Shown: one piece after another, positions 8,459-18,100 of the stretch | How positions within the stretch are numbered: the stretch's first letter is position 1 | Layout of the letters: each line of letters begins with the position of its first letter | Assembly: GCF_001941975.2 (NCBI RefSeq) | Contig: NZ_CP146991.1 | Location: 2,496,001 to 2,560,000 of the forward strand | DNA length: 64,000 bases | Direction of reading: 5' to 3' | From: Sporomusa sphaeroides DSM 2875 | GTDB lineage: Bacteria; Bacillota; Negativicutes; Sporomusales; Sporomusaceae | Position numbers and translations under genes: made by a program | The notes under the pieces: model-generated | Seen by the model: the letters and a program-made list of their open reading frames with translations, nothing else | Told to the model about the DNA's origin: nothing | Database searches by the model: none

Positions 8459-9333
8459 GATATCAGTTTATCTACGATTATCGCTCCCAATATGCTGTTA
8501 GCGATTTATGCCGCATTTTAAAGGTAGCCAGAAGTGGATATTACGCCTGGGTGAAAGCCGGTTGCCCGAAAACCCACGATCGGGATGCTGTAGTAGTGGC
8601 TCATATTCATCAGATTGAACGAGAACATGATCACAATTACGGCGTTCAAAAGGTCTATGAAGAACTAAACGACAAAGGGATTATCATTGGGCGCAGCAAA
8701 GTGCAGCGAATCATGCATGCTCATGGCATCAAAGCCCAGATAAAAAGCAAATACAAACCTCAAACCACCAAAGCTGACCCGAATGAACAAGCCTTTGACA
8801 ACCTGTTAAATCAAAACTTTGAGGTGCAAGAAATAAACAGAGTGTGGCTGGCTGACATCACCTATATCCGAGTGGGCGGCCAGTGGTGTTATTTAGCTTG
8901 TATCTTAGATTTAGCCAGACGCAAAATAGTTGGGTGGGCTCTGGGCAATCGCCCTACAGCAGACCTTGCTTGTAAAGCACTTAGGATGGCCATTGTAAAA
9001 GAAAAACCTGCTGAAGGTCTCATCCATCACTCCGACAGGGGCAGTCAATATACATCGCACAAGCATAAAGACTTGCTGAAAGAACATAACATCCTTGGCA
9101 GCATGAGCCGGAAAGGCAATCCCTATGATAACGCCCCGATGGAATCCTTCTTTCGGCTTTTAAAAGTGGAGCATGTTAAAAAACGGTCCTTTGCTACGCT
9201 AGGGCAGGCTGCGGCCAGTATCGAGGCCTGGATCAGCTATTACAACACACGTAGAAGACATAGTGCCTTGGGTGGCATTTCGCCGCTATGCTACGAGATC
9301 AGAAGAAACTCGCCATTTAATCTGTCCGCGTAG
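8443..9333 (+). CDS. IS3-family transposase OrfB (DDE integrase)
   Basis: Catalytic half. It begins in frame overlapping the end of orfA, passes a HTH_21-type region (FIYDYRSQYAVSDLCRIL) and an rve integrase core: first Asp in VWLADITYI, second in HHSDRGSQYTS, Glu in NAPMESFFRLLK, then WISYYNTRRRHSALG. All three acidic residues are present. There is no ATG at the beginning of the frame; GTG 8551 would skip the N-terminal domain, so expression by frameshift from orfA is the better reading. Confidence 0.9.
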   Translation, partial: QKQQIRYQFIYDYRSQYAVSDLCRILKVARSGYYAWVKAGCPKTHDRDAVVVAHIHQIEREHDHNYGVQKVYEELNDKGIIIGRSKVQRIMHAHGIKAQIKSKYKPQTTKADPNEQAFDNLLNQNFEVQEINRVWLADITYIRVGGQWCYLACILDLARRKIVGWALGNRPTADLACKALRMAIVKEKPAEGLIHHSDRGSQYTSHKHKDLLKEHNILGSMSRKGNPYDNAPMESFFRLLKVEHVKKRSFATLGQAAASIEAWISYYNTRRRHSALGGISPLCYEIRRNSPFNLSA

Positions 9334-9483
9334 GCCAATATGGTTCAAAACCCCACCTGAAGCTAAGTCTACTTTATTTTCATTCTAACTTGCACATTTG
9401 TCAATAATTTGTTAGTATTTTTTACATAATAGGAAGAATATTTCTTGCTATTATATTAAATAATGAAAGTGAGGCAATCACTT

Positions 9484-9693
9484 ATGATAACAGCACAATG
9501 CATTGCCAGAATAAATGAATTGGCAAAAAAAAGCCGTGAAACAGGACTTACTGATAACGAGCGTGCTGAGCAGGCTGAACTCCGCCGCCGTTATATTGAG
9601 CATATTAAAGGTCAGGTTAAAGTCCAGCTTGACTCGATTAAAGTTGTTGACCATGGCGACCAATGCGGGTGCGGCTGTCATGACAAGCATTAA
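9484..9693 (+). CDS. DUF896 family protein (YnzC-like)
   Basis: Small cytosolic protein of 69 residues. The N-terminal two thirds (ARINELAKKSRETGLTDNE..EQAELRRRYIE) match the short helical DUF896/YnzC fold seen in Firmicutes, whose function is unknown. Unusually, a histidine/cysteine-rich tail (HGDQCGCGCHDKH) follows, which could bind metal. Start chosen at ATG 9484 (GTGAGG upstream), since the extra seven residues from 9463 are unlike the family. Confidence 0.85.
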   Translation: MITAQCIARINELAKKSRETGLTDNERAEQAELRRRYIEHIKGQVKVQLDSIKVVDHGDQCGCGCHDKH

Positions 9694-9720
9694 ATTTTAA
9701 GTAACGCAAGATTACCAATG

Positions 9721-9757
9721 AAAAGCCACAAACATTGTATCGATGTTTGTGGCTTTT
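9721..9757 (+). terminator. Intrinsic terminator
   Basis: Stem AAAAGCCACAAACAT / ATGTTTGTGGCTTTT, 15 bp, between convergent genes; likely works both ways. Confidence 0.88.
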
Positions 9758-9796
9758 CATTATCTTATTTTTCGGGCCTTTGCCTGCTAATTTTAA

Positions 9797-10180
9797 TTAC
9801 TTCTTTTTAAAAGTTTCGCAATCGGTATCTGTGGTTTTCGACGCATTAGTACCGGTTACGTGAATCTGGTCGGCGCCGCAATAGTTGCCATTATCCCAAA
9901 ACTTACATTCATTAACAAAGCATTCAACAGCCGGAGTGATTTGAGTGCCTTCCAGAAAGGCCGCCGACACACTGCCGCCAACATTGGCATTATGCAATGC
10001 GCCAATCATATCGCCCACTGTTTTGCGGTGATGGAAAGCTTTACATTGGGTGTCTGCTGATTTTGCTGAATTACCTTCCATTTCATCATTGTAAACGCTG
10101 ATTTTTGCTGCCATGCATTGGTCACCTGGCATATAGTGAGTACATTGATCAACAGTACATTTGACAATCGGATTAGACAT
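9797..10180 (-). CDS. Tandem DUF1540 protein
   Basis: 127 residues with two copies of the cysteine-rich DUF1540 module: VKCTVDQCTHYMPGDQCMAAKI near the N-terminus and VECFVNECKFWDNGNYCGADQI near the C-terminus, each closed by a late C-x-x-F (CKAF, CETF). The four-cysteine pattern suggests metal binding. The family is common in spore-forming clostridia and function is unknown. Good ribosome site (AAGGAG). Followed downstream only by the terminator at 9721. Confidence 0.9.
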   Translation of the reverse strand: MSNPIVKCTVDQCTHYMPGDQCMAAKISVYNDEMEGNSAKSADTQCKAFHHRKTVGDMIGALHNANVGGSVSAAFLEGTQITPAVECFVNECKFWDNGNYCGADQIHVTGTNASKTTDTDCETFKKK

Positions 10181-10238
10181 AGGTATTCACTCCTTTATTT
10201 TTTTTTAGTATCTGCCTGTCGGAACATTTTTATGCCAG

Positions 10239-10481
10239 CTACATGGCCACCAGCGCCAGGATTTCTTGCCTGTCATAATCACATTCCGGACAATAGAGCA
10301 GATGTATACAGTACGCTTCAGACTGAAACGGCAATGACTGCGCTTCCATATAAGGACTATAGGGCCCGAGATAGTTATTGAGTGCACCGCCATCCAGCAT
10401 AGTCTTGCCACAGTGCGGACATTTTTTTTCAACCTGCTGCAGCGCATTGCACAATGGACAAACCTTTTCCAAAAGGCTCAC
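10239..10481 (-). CDS. Small zinc-ribbon protein
   Basis: 80 residues, with CPLCNALQQVEKKCPHC at the N-terminus (a four-cysteine zinc ribbon) and YCPECDYD near the C-terminus. There is no other domain. Ribosome site GAGG just upstream. It sits between the permease and the DUF1540 gene, all on the minus strand, possibly as its own unit because a terminator (10563-10592) lies upstream. Function unknown. Confidence 0.75.
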   Translation of the reverse strand: MSLLEKVCPLCNALQQVEKKCPHCGKTMLDGGALNNYLGPYSPYMEAQSLPFQSEAYCIHLLYCPECDYDRQEILALVAM

Positions 10482-10562
10482 CTCATAACATACAAACTAG
10501 AATATCATCTTATAGGTTCCCCATTAAAGCCTTTTTATGCTTGCTGTCAGAATAAAAAAAAC

Positions 10563-10593
10563 AAGGCGCAACAGCATTTTGCCGTTGCGCCTG
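10563..10593 (-). terminator. Intrinsic terminator of the permease gene
   Basis: Minus-strand stem AGGCGCAAC / GTTGCGCCT followed by TGTTTTTTTT, just after the stop at 10602. Confidence 0.88.
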
Positions 10594-10601
10594 AACAATA
10601 C

Positions 10602-11918
10602 TTATTTTTTTCGTAAAAGCATATATGCCGGAATACCTGCCAGCGTAATGCCCAAAGCATATAAAGCGTCGCCGGGGTTATGCACCAGCATGCTAAACGC
10701 AATATATACGGAACCCAAAATAGCGATACCTGGTACGATAGGATAACCGGGTACACTGTAAGACCGTTTGGCTTTAGGGTTTCGCTTGCGTAAGATAAAC
10801 ACTGCCGCAAAGGCCAAAATATAGAATGCCCAAATAATGAACATAGCCATATCTGTCAAACGGTCCGGATCGCCCAGAGTCATGAGCACTGCCGCCAAAA
10901 TTACTACCAGCAGTAAGGCATTGGCCGGAGTACCGGATTTGCTGTGAACCTTCCCTAAGAGCTGCGCCCCGGGCAACAGACCGTTTTGCGCCATGGCAAA
11001 AGGCACCCTTGCCCCGGTTAAAATGTAGCCGTTAAGTGCGCCGAAAATCGAAATCAAAATACCAATACTGATCAGTTTCCCGCCCATTTCACCGAACAGC
11101 AGCCCGGCAACTGTACCTGCGGCCCGGTTGCCGAGAAGAGCAATTTCAGAAGCCGGCAGCATATGAAATAGCGCTAGATTAATGGCAAGGTAAGCCGCCA
11201 TAACAATAGCCAAACCGGTAATGATAGCCCGCGGCAATTCTTTTGCCGGATTTTTCATTTCACCGGCAACAAAGCTCACATTAATCCAGCCGTCATATGC
11301 CCACAAGGTTGCCAGGACAGCAGCCCCCATACCTGCGGTTTCCCCTATCCCGCCCGGCATATTAAGAATCTGTCCATTGCCTTGCCACAGACCAAAAACC
11401 GCAATAAGTATAATGGGCACAAGCTTAGCGGCAGTAGCTGCCGACTGAATCAAGCCGCCATATTTGGCTCCCAGTGCATTGACACCGCCCAAAAATGCAA
11501 CCACTGCAATGGCTACCGGCAACTTCCAGGTTTCAGGGAAATTAAAAAATGGCAGCAATAATGTGGAAAAATATAAGCCCAACGCCCCGGTTGTCGCCGG
11601 TCCATAAATGAAGGTCTGTACCCAGCCGAAAAGATAACCCCACATTTTGCCGTATACTTCATCCAGATAGGCATAGATACCGCCTGTTTTCGGTATCTGC
11701 ACCCCCAGCTCGGCTACAGTAAGTCCTGCCGCGATGGTAATAATGCCGCCTAATCCCCAGGCCGCCAAAGCCATAGTAGAGTCACCGGCAGCCTCGATGA
11801 CTTTGCCGGGCTTCATAAAAATCCCGGAACCAATAACCATGCCGATTACCAGTGTCGTGGCAGTCAGCAGCGAAAGGTCTTTCCTCAAAACAGACTCGGT
11901 TCGTATTTCTTTGTCCAT
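10602..11918 (-). CDS. APC-family amino-acid permease (SteT/LAT-like)
   Basis: Inner-membrane amino-acid transporter or exchanger, 438 residues with about 12 hydrophobic segments. The N-terminus LSLLTATTLVIGMVIGSGIF has the GSGIF substrate-loop signature of APC carriers; the middle has FVAGEMKNPAKELPRAI, the conserved loop after helix 6. It resembles the SteT Ser/Thr exchanger and LAT-type group rather than lysine or GABA carriers, but the substrate cannot be read. Single gene with its own terminator. Confidence 0.9.
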   Translation of the reverse strand: MDKEIRTESVLRKDLSLLTATTLVIGMVIGSGIFMKPGKVIEAAGDSTMALAAWGLGGIITIAAGLTVAELGVQIPKTGGIYAYLDEVYGKMWGYLFGWVQTFIYGPATTGALGLYFSTLLLPFFNFPETWKLPVAIAVVAFLGGVNALGAKYGGLIQSAATAAKLVPIILIAVFGLWQGNGQILNMPGGIGETAGMGAAVLATLWAYDGWINVSFVAGEMKNPAKELPRAIITGLAIVMAAYLAINLALFHMLPASEIALLGNRAAGTVAGLLFGEMGGKLISIGILISIFGALNGYILTGARVPFAMAQNGLLPGAQLLGKVHSKSGTPANALLLVVILAAVLMTLGDPDRLTDMAMFIIWAFYILAFAAVFILRKRNPKAKRSYSVPGYPIVPGIAILGSVYIAFSMLVHNPGDALYALGITLAGIPAYMLLRKK

Positions 11919-12060
11919 ATGTCTCCTACTATCTAATATAATTTTAAATTCATTGCGCTACTACAATAGCAAATAATTGCACAAACTACAACAGGAAATT
12001 CTACATAAAACGTCAAATTATACTATTGGTAATAAAATCATAATTGGATGGGTGATAACA

Positions 12061-13455
12061 ATGAAGAAAAGTACTCCTCCCGATCTTAATATCAGACCTA
12101 GAATCCTTTATCAAGTTGCAAAAGCTGCCTGGGAAGGCCAACTTTTCGAACGTAAAGAGGAAATATGCCATTTACTGCAGTCTGAATTTGAAGATAAAGC
12201 TACCAGAAGACTTGTCGCCAATCAGATTCGCATTGCCATGGGTCTTGAGCCCAACAACTCGGAAGAGGTTATTAATGAATATGATGAAGAAGCCCTGATG
12301 GGTATGGGCAGCGAACCCATTGTCCTGGCCAATCCGGAAGCTTGTAAGGATTGTAAAACCGCCAACTGCCAAACCACTTGCCCAATGAGCGCGATTACCC
12401 GTGATGAACTTGGCCGCCCTTGTATCGATAAAAATAAGTGCGCCAGAGACGGTTACTGCATCAATGCCTGCGAATTTGGCGCGCTGGCTGATAAATCACA
12501 ATTTGTACCACTGATTAATTTACTTAAGCAAAATACCCATAAAGTATATGCCTCTGTTGCCCCGGCGTTTACCGGCCAGTTCGGTCCTGAGGTAACGGCA
12601 GGCAAACTGCGCAGCGCGCTATTAAAGCTGGGCTTTAGCGAAATGGTGGAAACAGCCTTGTATGCCGACCTGATCACCATTAAGGAAGCCTTTGAATATG
12701 ATGAACATGTTAAAGATGAACATGATTTCCTAATCACCAGTTGCTGCTGCCCTATCTGGATTAAACTGATCGAAAACAAATTCCCTGACTTAATGGGCCA
12801 TATATCGCCGTCAGTATCCCCGATGGTTGCCTCAGGACGGGTAATTAAAGAACTTGAACCAGATGCCAAAGTGGTTTTCATTGGCCCATGTGTAGCGAAA
12901 AAATCGGAAGCACAACTCCCTGACCTGAAAGGCGCCATTGATTTCGTCCTCACCTTTCAGGAACTTGCGACCATTTTTGAGGCAGCTAATGTGAACCCGG
13001 TTGAGGAAGCGGATGAAGAAAACCCCTTAGCCTCCTGGGGCGGCCGGCTCTATGGCCGTACAGGCGGCGTCAGCGCAGCCGTAGGTACCACAGTAGAAAA
13101 GCTTATCCCCCGCCGTGCCGAAAACTTCAACCCGGTCAAAGTAGACGGTATACCTGCCTGTACCAAACTATTGGAAGATATTCGGGCAGGCAAACTGGAT
13201 GCCAACTTTATCGAAGGCATGGCTTGCAAGGGTGGCTGTGCCGGTGGTCCCGGCAGACTTATTCCGCCGGAAGAATGCACCAATTATATCAATGACTATG
13301 GCAACGCTTCCCATGCCCATACACCGGTGGAAAATCCCCAGGTATACTCGATCCTTACCAAACTTGGGCACTATAACGGCATGCCTGCGATGACAGGCTC
13401 CAGCAAGATGGCGGCAATTTTGGCCCGTCACCTGGAACCTGCCAGAAAAGATTAA
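12061..13455 (+). CDS. [FeFe]-hydrogenase-like protein, probably group B
   Basis: Iron-only hydrogenase homologue, soluble, 464 residues: H+ reduction, H2 oxidation or H2 sensing. An N-terminal helical region precedes a ferredoxin-like segment with two clusters (CKDCKTANCQTTCPMSA; CARDGYCINACEFGA, roughly residues 95-150). The H-cluster loops are all present: L1 TSCCCPIW, L2 GPCVAKKSEA, L3 EGMACKGGCAGGPG. The extra cysteine of TSCCCP is, to my knowledge, typical of group B enzymes; group A has TSCCPxW. There are no partner subunits or maturases nearby. Start at ATG 12061, not 11977, because the ribosome site and family alignment begin there. Confidence 0.88.
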   Translation: MKKSTPPDLNIRPRILYQVAKAAWEGQLFERKEEICHLLQSEFEDKATRRLVANQIRIAMGLEPNNSEEVINEYDEEALMGMGSEPIVLANPEACKDCKTANCQTTCPMSAITRDELGRPCIDKNKCARDGYCINACEFGALADKSQFVPLINLLKQNTHKVYASVAPAFTGQFGPEVTAGKLRSALLKLGFSEMVETALYADLITIKEAFEYDEHVKDEHDFLITSCCCPIWIKLIENKFPDLMGHISPSVSPMVASGRVIKELEPDAKVVFIGPCVAKKSEAQLPDLKGAIDFVLTFQELATIFEAANVNPVEEADEENPLASWGGRLYGRTGGVSAAVGTTVEKLIPRRAENFNPVKVDGIPACTKLLEDIRAGKLDANFIEGMACKGGCAGGPGRLIPPEECTNYINDYGNASHAHTPVENPQVYSILTKLGHYNGMPAMTGSSKMAAILARHLEPARKD

Positions 13456-13574
13456 TTAATGTATACAGTATATTTTTTTCATTGCTACTGGTCAAAGCAG
13501 CAAAAACCGTCTAAAATTTAAGTATTGCCATTTTACTAATTGAATTATCAAACTAATAAGTAAGGGGGACTTTC

Positions 13575-14924
13575 ATGAATACAGGTATTCCATTAAAAAT
13601 TACGGAAACAGTCCTGCGCGATGGGCATCAGTCACTGGCTGCCACCCGTATGCGCACTTCGGACATGCTGCCGGTATTAGAGCAGCTTGATGAAATTGGC
13701 TATTTCTCCATTGAAGCTTGGGGTGGCGCTACTTTTGACAGCTGTCTGCGCTTCTTGAATGAAGATCCCTGGGAGCGTTTGCGCACAATTAAAAAGTATT
13801 TGAAAAAAACCCCCATTCAAATGCTTTTACGCGGCCAAAATGTACTTGGCTACAATCATTACGCCGACGATGTTGTCAGCGAGTTTGTCAAGCGGGCAGT
13901 TGATAATGGTGTGGGAGTAATCCGAATTTTTGATGCCCTTAATGATGTCCGTAACCTGGAAGCCTCCATGCGTGCCGCCAAAGAGTCGGGAGCGCATGTA
14001 CAAGGCGCGTTCGTATATACCATCAGCCCTTACCATAACAACGATTCTTTTCTTAAAGTAGCCAAAGACCTTGTCAGTCTGGGCAGCGACTCTATCTGTA
14101 TTAAGGATATGGCCGGCCTGCTGGCGCCATATAAAGCCTATGAACTGGTAAAAACACTGAAAGCCGAAATCAATATACCCATTCACCTGCACACACACTA
14201 CACCAGCGGCATGGCCTCTATGACTTACTTAAAAGCAGTTGAAGCCGGTGTTGATATTATTGACACCGCCCTTTCACCATTCGCTATGGCTTCCTCCCAG
14301 CCGGCTACCGAGGCCATGATTGCCGCCCTCGAAGGCACTGAGCGTGATTCCGGCCTCAGCAAGGAGAAGCTGTTCCCCATTGCCGATCATTTCCGGACTA
14401 TAAAAAAACAACTGACTGAAACCTTTAATCTTAATACCAACATTGAAATTGACACCAAGGTACTGTCGTTCCAAATCCCCGGTGGCATGCTCTCCAATCT
14501 TTTAAACCAAATGAAAGAACAGGGTATGGCAGATAAGTTCCCTGATCTTATCGAGGAAATGCCCAAAGTGCGGGCCGAGCTCGGCTATCCGCCGCTGGTT
14601 ACACCAACAAGCCAGATTGTTGGCTCCATGTCGGCTTTCAACGTTATGTTGGGCCGCTATAAAGTTGTGCCACGGGAAATCAAAGATCTTGCCCGCGGTA
14701 AATATGGCCGTACCCCGGCTCCTATTGACCCGGAATTCTTGAAAACGCTAATTGGGGATGATGAGATTATCACCCACCGTCCGGCTGACGACATCAAGCC
14801 GCAAATGCCTGCCCTTCGTCAGGAATTGGCTGAAAAGGGTTATCCTAATGCCTCTACCGAAGATGTATTGTCTTATGCCGTATTCCCCGAGGTTGCCCTT
14901 AAGTTTTTTGAGTCCAACCGCTAA
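13575..14924 (+). CDS. Oxaloacetate decarboxylase / pyruvate carboxylase-type carboxyltransferase subunit
   Basis: Biotin-dependent carboxyltransferase subunit that moves CO2 between a 2-oxo acid and carboxybiotin. Signatures: ETVLRDGHQSLAATRM with the metal-binding Asp, WGGATFDSCLRFLNEDPWERL, RGQNVLGYNHYADD, CIKDMAGLLAPY with the carboxylated-lysine block, and HLHTHYTSGMA with the zinc-ligand histidines. At 449 residues it contains only the catalytic and conserved carboxylase domains; the C-terminal biotin-carrier domain is absent, so it needs a separate biotin protein. No beta or gamma pump subunits are adjacent. It is called oadA or pycB in annotations; context cannot separate these. Confidence 0.9.
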   Translation: MNTGIPLKITETVLRDGHQSLAATRMRTSDMLPVLEQLDEIGYFSIEAWGGATFDSCLRFLNEDPWERLRTIKKYLKKTPIQMLLRGQNVLGYNHYADDVVSEFVKRAVDNGVGVIRIFDALNDVRNLEASMRAAKESGAHVQGAFVYTISPYHNNDSFLKVAKDLVSLGSDSICIKDMAGLLAPYKAYELVKTLKAEINIPIHLHTHYTSGMASMTYLKAVEAGVDIIDTALSPFAMASSQPATEAMIAALEGTERDSGLSKEKLFPIADHFRTIKKQLTETFNLNTNIEIDTKVLSFQIPGGMLSNLLNQMKEQGMADKFPDLIEEMPKVRAELGYPPLVTPTSQIVGSMSAFNVMLGRYKVVPREIKDLARGKYGRTPAPIDPEFLKTLIGDDEIITHRPADDIKPQMPALRQELAEKGYPNASTEDVLSYAVFPEVALKFFESNR

Positions 14925-14947
14925 CACACAGTTGGCTGTGACCGTAA

Positions 14948-14984
14948 AAAAATATCACCCTGCTTAAAGCCGGGTGATATTTTT
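14948..14984. terminator. Intrinsic terminator between convergent genes
   Basis: Stem ATATCACCC / GGGTGATAT with A-run before and T-run after; serves both the carboxyltransferase and the kinase gene. Confidence 0.88.
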
Positions 14985-14988
14985 ATTG

Positions 14989-16650
14989 CTATTTTTCAAA
15001 ACAAGACTTGCCGATAAATTCACGCAGAATGGAATTTTGCGGAATTTCATTATCTTCCACCGGAATAAAGTATTCCAGGAAGTTGAGCAGCCGGCGAGCT
15101 TCCGAATACTCTGAGTTGTCTGGTGTAATCTTTTGCAGCAGCGGTTCGGCGTATTTCTTGAGCACCGCCAATTCGTAAATGAGCGCCGAATTAAACATTA
15201 AATCGGCTTCTTCCTGAAATGGGAAAATGTTGCGTTCCTCGCCCCGGCGTACCGATGGCCACATCTTGAGTGTCATCAGCGCGTCATGGGAACGAAACTC
15301 ACTATCGCGGACAATCCTGCGAATAAGACGGGCATCGGTTGTGGGAATGCGATTGTGGCTGTCTATCGACAATTGCGTTAAGGCACTAATATATATTTTA
15401 ATTTTACAGTGACGGGGCACTGAACTTGTTAAACGTTCATTAAGTCCGTGGATGCCTTCGATAATCAGTGGCTGGCTTTTGTCTACCTTAATACGGTGGC
15501 CCCGGTATTCACGCTGCCCTGTTTTAAAATTAAAGGTAGGCATTTCCACTTCTTCTCCGGACAAAATCCTGGCCAGATGAGAATTAAATAATTCCAGATC
15601 AATGGCTTCAATCGATTCAAAATCATACTCGCCATGTTCATCAACCGGCGTTTTCTCCCTGTCAACAAAATAATCGTCCAGTGAAAGCGGTACCGGCCAC
15701 ACCCCGTTAACTCTTAATTGAATATTAAGCCGCTGGGCAAAGGTAGTTTTTCCTGATGAGGAAGGACCGGCTACCAAAATAACCCGAACTTCGTCACGGT
15801 GCGAAGCGACAAAGTCGGCTATCTGGGCTATCTTTTTCTCATGCAAGGCTTCCGCTACTCTTATAATATCTGTTATATCCTCTTTACCAGTGCACTCATT
15901 CAGGTTGGCTACATAGGCGCACCGTAAAATATTTCCCCATTGGGCGGCTTCTTTAAACACTTTAAACAATTTTGGATTCTCAACAAATTTGGGCAGCACA
16001 TTAGGATTATCCTTCTCAGGGAGCCGTAAGATGATTCCCGGTGGATAATATTTAAGTTCAAATACTTTTACATAACCGGTTGAAGGTGTCATATTACCAT
16101 AAAGATAGTCATACACCTGGCCACAGTAATAAATATTGACGTTTTCCTTGTCAAACTGTTCGAGCAGACTGACTTTTTCCCGCTGTCCTGCTGCCTTAAA
16201 CATTTCGATAGCTTCGGCCTTAGGCAGAGTTTTACGAACAATCGGCCGGTCCTCCTCAATAATTTGGCGCATATGCTGCTCAAGTTTTTCGACGTCTTCC
16301 GGCATAATATCCCGTCCATGATGCAGTTCACAGTACAGCCCTTTGCTCAAGGAATGCTCCACCGTTACTTCACTGCCTGGAAACAGTTCCTGAGCGGCAG
16401 CAATCAAGACAAAAGTGACACTGCGCTGATACACTTTCATCCCGGCCTCACTCCGGAGATCAAGGAAGTCTACCACACTGTCCTGTTCTAGCACATTCTG
16501 CAGATCCCTTATGGTATTGTTTACTTTTGCGGCTACCACCGGTGTAGTATACCTATGAGCGGCATCCCGGCTAATTTCCAGCAGTGTAACACCTTTCTCA
16601 TACTCGACAGTACGTCCATTGGAAAAGGTTACACTTATTTTTTCCGACAT
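14989..16650 (-). CDS. TGS-domain / uridine-kinase-like nucleoside kinase
   Basis: 553-residue cytosolic fusion. The N-terminal TGS domain (ISVTFSNGRTVEYEKGVTL) and the following region with HHGRDI resemble the editing part of threonyl-tRNA synthetase. The C-terminal half is a P-loop kinase of the uridine kinase/PRK type: AGPSSSGKTTFAQRL, the acceptor-side SLDDYFVDREKTP, and IIEGIHGLNERL. This architecture is widespread in clostridia and Negativicutes and is annotated nucleoside kinase, but the phosphorylated substrate is uncertain. Ribosome site GGGGGCC upstream. Confidence 0.9.
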   Translation of the reverse strand: MSEKISVTFSNGRTVEYEKGVTLLEISRDAAHRYTTPVVAAKVNNTIRDLQNVLEQDSVVDFLDLRSEAGMKVYQRSVTFVLIAAAQELFPGSEVTVEHSLSKGLYCELHHGRDIMPEDVEKLEQHMRQIIEEDRPIVRKTLPKAEAIEMFKAAGQREKVSLLEQFDKENVNIYYCGQVYDYLYGNMTPSTGYVKVFELKYYPPGIILRLPEKDNPNVLPKFVENPKLFKVFKEAAQWGNILRCAYVANLNECTGKEDITDIIRVAEALHEKKIAQIADFVASHRDEVRVILVAGPSSSGKTTFAQRLNIQLRVNGVWPVPLSLDDYFVDREKTPVDEHGEYDFESIEAIDLELFNSHLARILSGEEVEMPTFNFKTGQREYRGHRIKVDKSQPLIIEGIHGLNERLTSSVPRHCKIKIYISALTQLSIDSHNRIPTTDARLIRRIVRDSEFRSHDALMTLKMWPSVRRGEERNIFPFQEEADLMFNSALIYELAVLKKYAEPLLQKITPDNSEYSEARRLLNFLEYFIPVEDNEIPQNSILREFIGKSCFEK

Positions 16651-16791
16651 GTGACAGGCCCCCTCATCAGCGATAAACTTTCTCTAAACTATATATATGC
16701 TAATTCAACTATATTCCCCCATTCTCCTGCCGCAATAATCAATTAACATAAGAAGAGCATGTATGCTAAGTTTTGGCAAAAGGTCAATCGG

Positions 16792-17937
16792 TTAGAGAAA
16801 TCTCTGACCTACTTTTCTCTTATGAATAACCGCCAGGCAGCCCAGATTATTTAAATTTCTTGCAAAACACTCAATCGAAATGTCCACACCGGCAACGGTA
16901 TGCATAAACATACTCCTATTGCCGATAGCAATACTCTTGCCGACAAATTTTTCTCCCAGTGTGCCTGCCGGCATCTCCTCAAATTTACCTGAAAACGGAT
17001 AATCTGTATTTACATCAGCCTCCACACTTTGCCGATAACCGGCCGGATACTGAAATAGCTGATGCTTTCCACAGGAAATCGACAAATATTGTGCCACTCC
17101 CGGTTCATAACAAAACCATTTTAGCCGGTTGCTACATTCTTGATACGGCAACCGGAAATGTTTTCTGCCAATACCCTCTAAGACAATCAGCGCGATCTTC
17201 TTGTTTCCGCCGCAAGCGCGGATATGCTCACAGATACCGGTAATATCAGTTATTTTTCCCAGCTCTGTATATATGGGAACTACTTCATTGCGCGCCGGCA
17301 TCATAACCGGCTGCGGCACTGCCGGTGTTTTAAAACAATATCCTGCTTTTGCCACCACCAGATATTCCGGTAAACGCCGGACATCCTCCTGGTGACCGTC
17401 AAATTCCCGGATAAATTCCGCTTTGCTGACAACCCTTTCTACTTGCTGTAGATTATGGACATATTCAAAATCTCTCCTGCTTGCATTATAAAGCCCTGCA
17501 TAGCGGGTGGAACAGCTTGTACAAACTGCCGCACCATCCAGTTTGGTCAAATCGATCCAGCCCTCAATAGTTATCATATCACCGTTGCCAATAATTATCG
17601 GAGTAAATCCCGATTGTCTGACAAAACGTTCTATTTCGCTAAATAGCTCATCAGTCATAGCATCCCATGCAATATCCGGCAGCCGCGTATACCGGGCAGC
17701 AAAATATTGCTGCGCGTAGCTTAAAAATACAAGTTGGGGATTATATTGTTCCAGCATATCCAAAGCGGTATCCGTTACCCAGGTATTGCTGCGCAGGTCG
17801 GTATCCCCGGGATAAGGATGCCTGTCCAGCACTTGCCTTACCAACCGGATAAGTGGTGTATCCTCAGTGCGTTTTTTACCGCTTTTAAGATCCAACACAT
17901 TTTGCCAGCCATTCACATCCACGATAGCAATACTCAT
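16792..17937 (-). CDS. Conserved protein of unknown function
   Basis: 381 residues, soluble, no signal peptide or membrane segment. I do not recognise the family. Visible features: N-terminal beta-rich start MSIAIVDVNGWQNVLDL, a CTSCSTRYAGLYNAS block mid-protein, an acidic IIIGNGDMITIEGW stretch and a VLEGIGRKHF segment that weakly recalls the metal-binding start of alkaline-phosphatase-fold enzymes. It stands alone between the kinase gene and the mod operon. Start supported by the GGGGGATGGTT stretch upstream. Confidence 0.7.
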   Translation of the reverse strand: MSIAIVDVNGWQNVLDLKSGKKRTEDTPLIRLVRQVLDRHPYPGDTDLRSNTWVTDTALDMLEQYNPQLVFLSYAQQYFAARYTRLPDIAWDAMTDELFSEIERFVRQSGFTPIIIGNGDMITIEGWIDLTKLDGAAVCTSCSTRYAGLYNASRRDFEYVHNLQQVERVVSKAEFIREFDGHQEDVRRLPEYLVVAKAGYCFKTPAVPQPVMMPARNEVVPIYTELGKITDITGICEHIRACGGNKKIALIVLEGIGRKHFRLPYQECSNRLKWFCYEPGVAQYLSISCGKHQLFQYPAGYRQSVEADVNTDYPFSGKFEEMPAGTLGEKFVGKSIAIGNRSMFMHTVAGVDISIECFARNLNNLGCLAVIHKRKVGQRFL

Positions 17938-18100
17938 CTAACCATCCCCCGCCCATATCAATATCACCGGCCACAAAAGCTTTTATTATAGCCGTCTTCC
18001 AATATCCTCATATATAAAAAATCAACTAAAAGAAACTACTGCTCTTTTAGCTGATACAAGCCTGCTTTATACTGTTCACAAAATACCCTGCCGTGCACCA

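Larger units (their letters stand above)
8078..9371 (+). mobile_element. IS3-family insertion sequence
   Basis: About 1.3 kb. Imperfect terminal inverted repeats: left starts GACTAACCTTCAGATGGGG (8078-8096) and is matched by the reverse complement of the right end near 9339-9371, GACTTAGCTTCAGGTGGGG. Inside are orfA and orfB in overlapping frames, the standard IS3 layout. The exact tips (TG...CA could extend to 8067 and 9382) and the target duplication could not be fixed. Both ORFs look intact, so it may be active. Confidence 0.85.

Noticed and set aside
8551..9333. Independent start of orfB at GTG 8551
   Set aside because: It would omit the N-terminal HTH part; frameshifting from orfA explains the frame better.
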